A stretch of 37,051 nt of DNA from Defluviitaleaceae bacterium (GTDB lineage Bacteria > Bacillota > Clostridia > Lachnospirales > WRAX01). Shown here piece by piece: positions 22,125 to 29,986 of this stretch. The DNA lies in NCBI GenBank assembly GCA_009780485.1, contig WQZZ01000008.1:1-37051 (forward strand). Reading direction: 5' to 3'. Every line of letters begins with the position of its first letter. The stretch's first letter is position 1. The notes under the pieces are model-generated. The model ran no database searches. It was not told the DNA's origin and saw only the letters and a program-made list of their open reading frames with translations. The translations under genes and the position numbers were made by a program.

Positions 22125-23156
22125 ATGGAAAATAAGTTTTTGTCAGTAACGTTGGCGATGCCATTGATGACGACAACACCATCTAAATCGGTCCAAGTGG
22201 GTCGACAAATCGGGTCGCTTGGACCGTCGATTCATACAATATCTTGCAAACCAATAATGTCAGTGATACTACTGACATTATTGGTGCTGGCGACTATAAC
22301 ATTTGTGGGGTGTTCTGGTGGTAATCCCATTAGCGATGCCACTCTGTTAGGGATTGATGTGCATATCAGAGAAGGTCAAGAACCGCAGGAACTCAACCCC
22401 AGTGATTTATTGTCCGTTCACTTCATAGATGTGGGTGAAGGCGATGCTATTCTGGTTGTACAGGGCAACTATGCCATGCTAGTTGATGGTGGCCCTACCG
22501 AGATGGGTACGACCGTATTTTCATACCTTCGCGAGCAGGGTGTAACCACCCTTGAATATGTGGTGGCAACCCACCCTTTTACCGACCATGTGGGCGGGCT
22601 TCCTGATATACTGCGACGTATCACCATCAGAAATGTTCTCCTGCCAATGGTCTACCACGATACCCCCGCCTACAACAACTTCTTGTTCGCTGTAGAGGAT
22701 TCTGGCGCAACTGTGACAATACCATTTGCAGGCGACACATTTACCATTGGAGATGCAGACATAACCATCTTATCCCCAAACCCCACAGATACTTGGGATA
22801 ATCGTGCCAACTACTCAATCGTTATGAGGATAGAGTTTGGTTCAACCAGCTTTTTGCTAATGGGTGATGCTATGCGTGAGGTGGAGAGTAACTTGTTAGA
22901 CAGCACAGTGCAATTATTAGCAGATGTGCTAAAGGTTGCCCGACACGGTGCTTCGTCAGCAACCACCAGTGGCTTTCTTGATGCAGTAAGTCCGTCAATA
23001 GCCGTCATATCAGCAGGTGAGAGTAACAGCTTCCTATCCCAAGATACTTTGAGAAGGTTGTCAAATGCTGGTGTCCATACCTTTAGGACGGATTTGAGCG
23101 GGAATATTGTGATTACGAGTGATGGCACTACACTAGGAGTGGTATTGGAGCGATAG
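22125..23156 (+). CDS. Secreted ComEC-like metallo-beta-lactamase-fold lipoprotein (343 aa)
   Basis: Residues about 45-62 are hydrophobic and end in a lipobox (TFVGC, Cys near 63), so the protein is probably a lipoprotein outside the membrane, though 44 residues precede the hydrophobic segment. The domain begins SVHFIDVGEGDAILV, then MLVDGGP and the metal loop at THPFTDHVGGL, as in the C-terminal domain of ComEC and related hydrolases. The usual second His of HxHxDH is Phe152 here (His150, Asp154, His155 are kept), so one metal ligand may be lost. Later motifs (LLMGDA, KVARHGA, VISAGE) are conserved. The start has GGAGGGAG upstream. Two strong palindromes lie in the signal region. Confidence 0.82.
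   Translation: MENKFLSVTLAMPLMTTTPSKSVQVGRQIGSLGPSIHTISCKPIMSVILLTLLVLATITFVGCSGGNPISDATLLGIDVHIREGQEPQELNPSDLLSVHFIDVGEGDAILVVQGNYAMLVDGGPTEMGTTVFSYLREQGVTTLEYVVATHPFTDHVGGLPDILRRITIRNVLLPMVYHDTPAYNNFLFAVEDSGATVTIPFAGDTFTIGDADITILSPNPTDTWDNRANYSIVMRIEFGSTSFLLMGDAMREVESNLLDSTVQLLADVLKVARHGASSATTSGFLDAVSPSIAVISAGESNSFLSQDTLRRLSNAGVHTFRTDLSGNIVITSDGTTLGVVLER
22250..22285. repeat. 15-bp perfect palindrome inside the signal-peptide codons
   Basis: ACCAATAATGTCAGT (22250-22264), six-base loop GATACT, then the exact complement ACTGACATTATTGGT (22271-22285). Just upstream CGGTCCAAG (22189-22197) and CTTGGACCG (22218-22226) form another perfect stem. The inner ATG at 22257 would be hidden in the stem. 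Confidence 0.8.
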
Positions 23157-23204
23157 TCTTGGAACAATTATCGCCCTGTCGCTGTATACAGCTTGCAGCT
23201 ACTG

Positions 23205-23306
23205 ATACTGATTCCAGATTAAAACCATGAAAGCGAGGCGGAAAATCGCTATGGTTCACGGCGTTTTTCGCCGAAGCCTTTCATGGATTTTAATCGGAAT
23301 CAGTAT
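23205..23306. repeat. Long imperfect palindrome of about 100 bp
   Basis: ATACTGATTCC (23205-23215) and GGAATCAGTAT (23296-23306) are perfect outer arms. The next 20 bases of each side pair with few mismatches (GATTAAAA, CCATGAAAG). The centre has GGCG TTTTT CGCC as a small hairpin. It fills most of the 302-bp gap after the lipoprotein gene. No protein is encoded. It may be a small non-autonomous element, an RNA or a terminator without T-run. Confidence 0.7.
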
Positions 23307-23458
23307 GACACAATGAGTCAAAGAAATGAACTTTCAACCAACAGCACACCTAAGTCAAAAGAGCGACTCTAGACTTTACTCAAGATAGATGCCCAACACC
23401 GTGACACTTATTAATCCCATAACTGCCCCTAACTCACAAAAAGAGAGGAGAAAACACT

Positions 23459-23962
23459 ATGACCAAAATATATGCAGAAATGCTTTGGAATCTCAAAAAA
23501 CACTTTGACAGGTGTTTTGACGAGTACATGGATGGAGTTTTGAAGTTAGACAAGCAAGCCATAATTGACACTTCCAGCGAGATTGCTGCCGTAAAGGAAG
23601 TTCATTGTGAAATGACATTTTGGCTGGTTATGTCCATGAGTAGCGGTACCAAATGGCCAAACGAATTGATTAAGCAACCCATCGAGGAACAGGATGTTAT
23701 TCATCTGCTGTACCTTGAGAATCCCTTAAAAATGCTTGCGGATAAATTTTGGGTTTACACCGTTGGTAACAAGGCTGATTTTCAGGAGTTTTACTCAGAA
23801 GTTATCTTAAAGGTCCCAACCGAAAAAGAGGTCGGAGATACAAGTAGTGACGGAAATGCATGTTTAAGCGAAGTCGGAAACAAAAGCGTAAATGCTAGTA
23901 GGGGCGAGGGCAAGTGTAAGAGCGAAAGCGAGGGGTGTTCTTTATGTGTAAAAAGGAAGTAG
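23459..23962 (+). CDS. Hypothetical protein (167 aa)
   Basis: The ATG follows AGAGAGGAG. Residues 1-120 are mostly helical and soluble, with many acidic and aromatic residues (MTKIYAEMLWNLKKHFDRCF). The last 45 residues are Ser/Gly/Lys-rich with several Cys and look disordered. The gene overlaps the next by 19 bp. The overall shape recalls short hypothetical proteins of clostridial mobile elements, but I recognise no family with confidence. Confidence 0.7.
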   Translation: MTKIYAEMLWNLKKHFDRCFDEYMDGVLKLDKQAIIDTSSEIAAVKEVHCEMTFWLVMSMSSGTKWPNELIKQPIEEQDVIHLLYLENPLKMLADKFWVYTVGNKADFQEFYSEVILKVPTEKEVGDTSSDGNACLSEVGNKSVNASRGEGKCKSESEGCSLCVKRK

Positions 23963-24792
23963 ATGCCTCAGAGAGCAATCATGTAAACTGCAATCCCCAA
24001 AGTATGCATCCCAACACCTGCTCCACTACATCTAATGACACTTGCATCACAATACACACATCTGCTTGCGATACCAACATAGCCACCCACCCCATAACCC
24101 CAAAGCCGATATTCAAAAGGCTTTTAACATTGTTTGGAGGTGGTGTGGGTTGTTCACTTGTAGGCATTGTGGTGTATGCGGGTACAGGGGATTTGGTAAC
24201 GATGATTTTATCAGCAATCTTAGGCGTGTCCTTTGTTACCAAAGGCTTTATGCTTAGAAACAAAATCCGCAAGGGTTTGATTTTTGATGTTTCTGGCGTA
24301 TGCGTTGGTATCGCCCCTAAGTTTTTCGGCAGATATAGGCGCATTGAGCTTCTTAATGTTGACACAGGGGGCAGTGCCTACTTTATTTTACCAAAGAAAA
24401 TCACATTCAAGATTGGTCATGTCTATACCTGTTACCTCGATACCCCAATAAATGTCTCAGCTTCAGTTATTGCAGGGGACAGCAAAGGGTGCGGTAATTC
24501 CAATGACATCATTTATGGTGACAATGACCATGAAGGCAAAAGCGACCTAAACAGTCATTCTGACACTAATAACGGCATCAGTAGTGCGACCAACAACAAC
24601 GGCTACGGGAGCAATTCACCCAAAAGTCGTTTTTTTAATTACGGCATGGACTTGCCAACCAATGGCTTTTTAGGATTTGAGGATTTTGGAGTTTATCAAG
24701 AAAAACCTCTAACTTCAAGCCTAACTGCCACCGAAGTAGTCACGGCTTCTGATAAATCACCTCACGACCAAGATGTTGTGGGGGACAAATAA
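23944..24792 (+). CDS. Hypothetical membrane protein with two membrane segments (282 aa)
   Basis: The ATG at 23944 (after GAGGGG) lies inside the previous gene; a GTG nine bases earlier is less likely. The first 55 residues are Cys/Thr/His/Asn-rich. Two hydrophobic segments follow near 60-80 (GGGVGCSLVGIVVYAG) and 85-105 (LVTMILSAILGVSFV). A small beta-rich domain (about 110-175) is followed by an Asn/Ser/Gly-rich tail. No enzyme motif is seen. Overlap with the gene before it suggests a paired function in the conjugative element. Confidence 0.7.
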   Translation: MCKKEVDASESNHVNCNPQSMHPNTCSTTSNDTCITIHTSACDTNIATHPITPKPIFKRLLTLFGGGVGCSLVGIVVYAGTGDLVTMILSAILGVSFVTKGFMLRNKIRKGLIFDVSGVCVGIAPKFFGRYRRIELLNVDTGGSAYFILPKKITFKIGHVYTCYLDTPINVSASVIAGDSKGCGNSNDIIYGDNDHEGKSDLNSHSDTNNGISSATNNNGYGSNSPKSRFFNYGMDLPTNGFLGFEDFGVYQEKPLTSSLTATEVVTASDKSPHDQDVVGDK

Positions 24793-24911
24793 AATTTGGA
24801 GGACACAAAACCGCTCCACAGCATCTGCTGATAGTATAGGGCTATCAATACAAAACTAAACGAAAGGTAAGTGTAGTGAAACCCTATGTTTTCATTATAC
24901 AAGGATACATT

Positions 24912-26579
24912 ATGAATCAAGAAAACGCCTTAAGAAGCAAGTTTTTAATGAATGAATTATTAATAAGCAAACCATCAACAAACAGGTCGTCACCGAGTCG
25001 AATGTCAAACCTCGTCACAAAGCTTGTCTTGGCTTTTGTTCTGACAATAATGCTGACACTATGTTTGCAGATGATTGTTTTTGCCAATGAAGGTAATCCA
25101 ATCCTAACTATCGACACATCTTTGAATGTGCAGGCTGGGCAACGTGGCTCGGAAGGTACGGGGTACAACGATGACATACACAATCATCCAGCCCAAACCG
25201 AAGAAATCCCGTGGGTTTGGCATCCCATTAGTGTTACCCACGAAACAATGGGCGGGTTCAATGCCATACGTAGAACATATGCCCTGCCCTCTTATATCAA
25301 CCCTGCCGTTATCTCCACTGGGGACATTCATATGCTAGGTCAGACATTCACTTTTGCATACATGACACAGCAACCAACCTCTAGCGAACACTTTAGGGAA
25401 ATACGAGAAGTCGTCACCATCGAAACCCGCACCCGTGACCTTGGAGAGATATTGTCTAATCTCGAACAGGAGATTTGGTTTGAAAGGGACGGCTTTGCTG
25501 GTACATTGACATTGGATATTCACTCAATCACCAGTGCAGTATCAGGAACGACCCACCACACCAGCACAGCCACTAGACAACGCACTTTTCCATACCTATC
25601 CAGCCCAGATAACTTCCTTATACCCCGCACCATAGAGGATGGCGGCACTACGTTTCAACTAACAAATGTGGATTGGCGAACCAATAGCGTATCATCAATA
25701 GATGGTCACTCCTTTGCATCCAGTTATGCCGCCCACGCTACATACTCTGCCCAAGTAACTCAAACCCGTACCATAGGTTACACCACCACGGCAGAGTTTG
25801 TAGGGACAGTATTCAGAAATGCCCAAGGGATGACCATGTTTACTGCGGTGTTTTATGGTGACTTAATCCCAGAAATGTGGTTGAGTGGTTCGAGTGTTGG
25901 TGGTAGCGGGAGTGGTTTGGGAAACTGGGGTGGTTTCGACGCAGGTAATAATAACGATGGCGGTGGTTTTAATCATGGTGCGTCTGACGGCTCTTTTGCA
26001 AACTCTGATGGTGTCACCAATTCAAACTTTGACCCCAATTTCGACTCAGACTCAAATACGACTTCGGCTTCAACGCAAACAGGTGCACCTAATAACTTAG
26101 GTGGTGCAGATGGTAATACTGGTGATGCCAGCAGTGGCGGTGCGGATAATGGAGTTATGGTACTTACTATAATCGGTGTACTTATCTCTATTAGTGCAAT
26201 TGGTGTAGGTGGCTTCATTCTAACAAAACGCTTTATAGGCTCTAGCGTCACCGTTTACAGCATCAATGGTCCACGGGAGATTATTAGAGCAGGCAAAGTG
26301 AAGATTGACCTTAAAAGCCCAGAACTCACTATAGCATTAAATGATACAGTTTCACGCTCCCCAGCCAAAACCGATAGATATATTATTCAGATTGCGAAAA
26401 AGACCACTTCAAAACTTGTCGGAAAGAGTTTACGGGTGCTTCTCCATGACAAAGAAGCTATCCATAAAGTACCCGAGCAGGCTCTGGACGCTCCCGTTTA
26501 TGAGTTTGAGGTAAACTTTGCCGATGATGAGGATGAACTTGATGACCACGTTAATACCCCTATGGATTTGGGTCATTAA
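24912..26579 (+). CDS. Exported, membrane-anchored surface protein (555 aa)
   Basis: Residues about 36-57 form a signal segment (KLVLAFVLTIMLTLCLQMIV) with a likely cut after Val-Phe-Ala. A beta-rich extracellular part follows (about 65-330), then a Gly/Asn/Ser-rich linker (about 330-415). Then comes a membrane segment (VMVLTIIGVLISISAIGVGG) and a cytoplasmic tail of more than 100 residues. The tail is unusual for a sortase substrate, and no LPxTG-type motif is visible, although a sortase gene follows. Two starts are possible: ATG at 24912 (AAGGAT upstream) or GTG at 24876 (AAAGG upstream). Likely a surface component of the conjugation machinery, by context only. Confidence 0.75.
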   Translation: MNQENALRSKFLMNELLISKPSTNRSSPSRMSNLVTKLVLAFVLTIMLTLCLQMIVFANEGNPILTIDTSLNVQAGQRGSEGTGYNDDIHNHPAQTEEIPWVWHPISVTHETMGGFNAIRRTYALPSYINPAVISTGDIHMLGQTFTFAYMTQQPTSSEHFREIREVVTIETRTRDLGEILSNLEQEIWFERDGFAGTLTLDIHSITSAVSGTTHHTSTATRQRTFPYLSSPDNFLIPRTIEDGGTTFQLTNVDWRTNSVSSIDGHSFASSYAAHATYSAQVTQTRTIGYTTTAEFVGTVFRNAQGMTMFTAVFYGDLIPEMWLSGSSVGGSGSGLGNWGGFDAGNNNDGGGFNHGASDGSFANSDGVTNSNFDPNFDSDSNTTSASTQTGAPNNLGGADGNTGDASSGGADNGVMVLTIIGVLISISAIGVGGFILTKRFIGSSVTVYSINGPREIIRAGKVKIDLKSPELTIALNDTVSRSPAKTDRYIIQIAKKTTSKLVGKSLRVLLHDKEAIHKVPEQALDAPVYEFEVNFADDEDELDDHVNTPMDLGH

Positions 26580-26857
26580 CAAAGCGAAGTATTTTAGTGT
26601 AGTAACATCTACCGCCCTAGCGTCAAAAGCGAGTGGTCAGATGCCAACGCACAACAGCTCACCACCTGCAACTAACGGTCGACAATGTTTTTTCTTTGAT
26701 TTTTTTGGACAAACACATTCGGCTTACGACTGTCGACACCTGTGTTTGTCAACCGATTTTAGTTTAGCAGAAACAGTCGACACCCGAAATATGCAACGCA
26801 TAGTCACAAAATCTTTGGCTTAGATATCAAATTTAGAATATTTGGAGGTACTCATTT
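26580..26857. other. Intergenic region with GTCGACA repeats and a hairpin
   Basis: GTCGACA occurs three times (near 26680, 26732 and 26788). GACAAACACA (26708-26717) and TGTGTTTGTC (26741-26750) form a 10-bp stem around one of them. A TTTGGAGGT before 26858 serves the sortase gene. No convincing ORF; a frame at 26518-26823 is probably chance. Confidence 0.5.
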
Positions 26858-28078
26858 ATGGTATTCAAAAAACAATCAAATGCAACAGCTGTACTGGCAA
26901 GATTGGTGAAAGATGCTTTCGCCCTTGCGACAATCGCCCTTATCACCCTAATAACCCCAACAACTGCCCATGCAGACAACACTGCCACCCACACCAATCA
27001 CTTCACCAATCCCAACTGGCAGAACATGAACCACACGGAAAACTGGAACTGGCAACATAACTGGGCATATCACCCACCCCAATACCAATTCCAATCAACC
27101 TTTCCTGTTGACCAATGGGGACGACCCACTTCATCCAATATAGCCGCCCAAAATACCCCAAACATACGCAGGGACAGACACGCTGCATTTTTGCCCCCTG
27201 GTCACGGGACTGTTACTGGATTTTTTAGTGGGGAGTTTCCAACGGGGCAGGTAAACCCATTCGCCCCTAGGTACAACAATAATCCCGATGCCAGTCATGC
27301 CGTGATTATAGCGGGTTCGCCTTTTGCACTTCTTCCTAGTGAAACTGGTGTAAATGTGCAATCTCAAGCATCTCATTCTGGAGGGTTTCTTGCGAATACC
27401 AGTATGGTGCAGGGCGGTTTAGGGAGCGACAATGTCAACAACCCAGCCAGCAACCATACCCCATCACCCTCGTGGATAAACCCTACCAACCAAACCCCAA
27501 TATCACCCAATCAAGTAACCAGCAATGCCCACAATGCAAGTGCCGACCAAAGTGGCTTTTCTGTGACTCACAGACCCATGCAACCCCCGCAAACCAATCA
27601 ATCACCAACTCAATCCACGACCCAATCCACCAACCAAGCTTCATCACGGCAAACAACCCAAAGCAACCGCATAACCACAGTGACCCCGTTCAGTAATGGC
27701 ACAATAGGCAGAATAACCTTCCCGACCCTTAACAATCGTGTCGCATATGTACGAACAGGGCTAGCACTTCCTACCTTAGACCATTATGTTGGACATTTCA
27801 CAGGTACAAGCCAATGGGATGGGAATATATCCCTTGCAAGCCACAATCAAGGTCCAGGGAGTTTTTTCGCTGGCATTTGGAACATGAGGTACGGTGATAG
27901 AATTTACTATGAAACCACAATGGGTATGAGAGTATTCGAGATTGTGAGTATCCACCAGATATCCGAAAGCGACCTGTCGAACCTAGACCATAGCCATGAG
28001 AATATTTTGACCCTTGTAACCTGTGTTGCGGGACAACCTTCGCTTAGGTGGAGTGTTAGGGCTGTAGAGATAGCTTAG
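26858..28078 (+). CDS. Sortase with long disordered linker (406 aa)
   Basis: Transpeptidase that attaches surface proteins or pilins. A signal peptide is present (residues about 15-43, hydrophobic core FALATIALITLITPTTAHA). Residues about 45-275 are Pro/Gln/Asn/Ser-rich and look disordered. The catalytic domain occupies about 280-406 with His329 (SLASHNQG), Cys389 (LTLVTC) and Arg397 (SLRW), the sortase triad. A sortase with such a long N-terminal linker is unusual. The start follows TTTGGAGGT. The gene follows the surface-protein gene, but no sorting motif is seen in that protein, so the substrate may lie outside the window. The class cannot be fixed by eye. Confidence 0.85.
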   Translation: MVFKKQSNATAVLARLVKDAFALATIALITLITPTTAHADNTATHTNHFTNPNWQNMNHTENWNWQHNWAYHPPQYQFQSTFPVDQWGRPTSSNIAAQNTPNIRRDRHAAFLPPGHGTVTGFFSGEFPTGQVNPFAPRYNNNPDASHAVIIAGSPFALLPSETGVNVQSQASHSGGFLANTSMVQGGLGSDNVNNPASNHTPSPSWINPTNQTPISPNQVTSNAHNASADQSGFSVTHRPMQPPQTNQSPTQSTTQSTNQASSRQTTQSNRITTVTPFSNGTIGRITFPTLNNRVAYVRTGLALPTLDHYVGHFTGTSQWDGNISLASHNQGPGSFFAGIWNMRYGDRIYYETTMGMRVFEIVSIHQISESDLSNLDHSHENILTLVTCVAGQPSLRWSVRAVEIA

Positions 28079-28242
28079 TTAAGCTTGAAAATCTTTTTTT
28101 CTGCAATTTTAACCCACCATTAGCTAAGCCATTCGCCACCTAAAAACAATGACCACTACACCAACATTCCACAAATCTTATGATTCATAGAAACGTCAGC
28201 ACAATGAAATAGTGCATAGTGTTAGAATACGCAAGAAAAAAA

Positions 28243-28353
28243 CGGCAACCACACAAAGCTCTGAACCGCCCCCTTCTCATGAGCTGTCTTTTGTTTTAAC
28301 TATCCACATTTGAAGGTAGTGGTTCATACATCGTTGTGGTTGCTGTTTTTTTA
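28243..28353 (+). terminator. Large structured terminator, possible regulatory RNA
   Basis: CGGCAACCACA (28243-28253) pairs with TGTGGTTGCTG (28335-28345), with one G-T pair, followed by TTTTTTTATTT. The 81-base loop contains GAACC (28263-28267) and GGTTC (28321-28325), which also pair. The closing stem has the same core (GCAACCAC/GTGGTTGC) as the hairpins at 4155 and 5254. The rest of 28079-28680 shows no gene, only the promoter at 28577. Confidence 0.6.
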
Positions 28354-28576
28354 TTTATCTATATTCTAGTTTAATGCGAACAGGTTCTAACCAAAATGAA
28401 CCACCCAGCGTCTTCATCAGAAACTTTAGTGTGCGAACGCTTTTGATGCATTATCCGCCCAAAACTGATAGAGTAACAAAAATCAACACGCAACAGGAAT
28501 TTTCGGTTATTAATTCAACCCCAAAACCCTTCTCTAGTTTTTCGCAAACTTTTTATCGGCTCTTCACAAAAACCCC

Positions 28577-28605
28577 TTGACAAAATCCTTGCATAAGTAT
28601 ATTTT
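28577..28605 (+). promoter_or_regulatory. Promoter of the HU gene
   Basis: TTGACA (28577-28582), 17-bp spacer, TATTTT (28600-28605). The start codon follows 75 bp further, after CAGGAGG. Confidence 0.75.
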
Positions 28606-28680
28606 AGATAGATAGGATAGCAGTAAATCAACAAAACCATCCAAAGCTATCCAATTTTCAAAAAACAGGAGGAACACAAG

Positions 28681-28962
28681 ATGAACAAATCCGAACTAAT
28701 CTCCGCCATTGCGGACAAAACAGAAGTAACTAAGAAAAGTACAGAGGAAATCCTACAGGTTTTTGTAGATGTAATTACAGACGAACTCGCTAAAGGTGGT
28801 AAAGTCCAACTTGTAGGCTTCGGCACATTCGACGTGGCAGAGCGCGCCGCCAGAGAAGGCAGAAATCCTCAAACAGGCAAGCCCATGCCCATTCCTGCTT
28901 CGAAAGCACCGAGGTTTAAGGTGGGTAAAGGATTAAAAGATACCATTAATGTTAAGAAGTAA
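28681..28962 (+). CDS. hup: HU-family DNA-binding protein (93 aa)
   Basis: Small histone-like protein that bends DNA and can aid recombination and relaxosome assembly. The sequence matches HU over its whole length: MNKSELISAIADKTEVTKKS at the start, then VQLVGFGTFDVAERAAREGR, the NPQTGKPMPIPASKAPRFK arm with the intercalating Pro, and KDTINVKK at the end. Length is normal. It has its own promoter and follows a large terminator, so it is a single-gene unit. Whether it belongs to the conjugative element or is chromosomal cannot be told. Confidence 0.95.
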   Translation: MNKSELISAIADKTEVTKKSTEEILQVFVDVITDELAKGGKVQLVGFGTFDVAERAAREGRNPQTGKPMPIPASKAPRFKVGKGLKDTINVKK

Positions 28963-29313
28963 AGAAGTAGGTGAATATCTGGTGGTGAGGATGAAGTGTC
29001 ATCCAAGTGTAACGAGCGTTTGCAATTACAACAATATCTCAATCCTTGCCTGCTGTAAGGTTTTTTGATTTGGAAGATTTTTGACATGAATACTCCGACA
29101 CACCAACACTGTAATGCGGGATATTCCGATGTAAGAAGATATTGCCCCAATGAAAAATATTGCCCTAACTCAAAAATATAACACTCTTGAAGTTGCACTC
29201 GGGACAAATGCGACTTGGTTTAGGGGTTGAGCTTTCGTGGTTTGGGATGTCATATTGGATGCTGTTTGTCGACTCCTGAAGCACATTTGTCCACTCCCAA
29301 AGCAAATTAGTTA
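28963..29313. other. Intergenic stretch after HU
   Basis: No firm gene. A 31-codon frame at 29086-29181 (start MNTPTHQHCNAGYS, three Cys) has only GGAAG upstream and is doubtful. The motif TTTGTCGACTCC recurs nearby as TTTGTCCACTCC (29264-29296). Confidence 0.4.
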
Positions 29314-29342
29314 TTGACAAATCTGGGATTATATGGTATTAT
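29314..29342 (+). promoter_or_regulatory. Consensus promoter without an obvious gene
   Basis: TTGACA (29314-29319), 17-bp spacer, TATTAT (29337-29342). Downstream, GAGAA near 29443 and TTCTC near 29489 followed by GTTTTTTG could end a transcript of about 150 bases, so a small RNA is possible. Confidence 0.6.
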
Positions 29343-29501
29343 GAGGTCATAAGCATTTCAGATTACAGAGCTTTATCAGATTGAACAATTGCAGGGCAGG
29401 CAAATCGCTGTTACCGCCAAGAATTGACGAGATAATAAGAAAATGAGAATGATGATCAATTACTGCCCTTCGGGATTTTTTGGGATGGTTCTCGTTTTTT
29501 G

Positions 29502-29531
29502 TTGTGACCCACCCCTGCTTGGTGGTATAAT
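29502..29531 (+). promoter_or_regulatory. Second promoter in the same gap
   Basis: TTGTGA (29502-29507), 18-bp spacer, perfect TATAAT (29526-29531). It would transcribe the frameshifted small ORF and end at the terminator at 29788-29845. Confidence 0.55.
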
Positions 29532-29567
29532 AGCCTATAGGATAAGGTGTACTGTAGCAGGCTTTCT

Positions 29568-29806
29568 GTGGAGAAATATAAAGTAGTCGATATGTTGGCT
29601 TATCAGTATAGGATAGAAGATGAGAATCAACCTCGTACATCGACGGGGTCGAGAATATGCGGACGTTACTTTTCTAATCAGATGCTTTCTAAACTGATGG
29701 CGATGTAATCAACGATGTCATGTCAAAGGCAAGTAAGCCGTCAGGTAATCAAAATCAAGCAAACGAACAACTAACCGAGTTAAAATCAGCGGGAACGGAT
29801 TTATAG
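29568..29806 (+). pseudogene. Small ORF apparently broken by one frameshift
   Basis: A GTG at 29568 opens a 46-codon frame ending at 29708 (reads EKYKVVDMLAYQYRIEDENQ and on to SNQMLSKL). One base shift near 29695 continues into DGDVINDVMSKASKPSGNQN and ends ELKSAGTDL at 29806, inside the terminator stem. The combined product would be about 79 residues. Promoter before and terminator after support a former gene. A sequencing error is also possible. No family recognised. Confidence 0.4.
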
Positions 29807-29845
29807 CCACAAAAGCGTGGTTTGTCCGTTCCCGCTTTTTTATTT
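29788..29845 (+). terminator. Strong terminator before the large unknown genes
   Basis: AGCGGGAACGGA (29788-29799) pairs with TCCGTTCCCGCT (29825-29836); CCAC and GTGG pair within the loop; TTTTTATTTTTT follows. Confidence 0.9.
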
Positions 29846-29986
29846 TTTCTGAGAAGTTCATACACTTTAAGGATGCCGCTCCGAGATGCTTTTTCTTCGG
29901 AGTGACCTTAGTGCATTTGTGACAACCCAGAAACCAGCAGGAGGAGAAAGAGTTAAAAACTCAAGAAATGATAAGGAGGATTTACA

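Noticed and set aside
26518-26823. 101-codon frame between the surface protein and the sortase
   Set aside because: It starts inside the upstream coding sequence in another frame and crosses the repeat region; no ribosome binding site.
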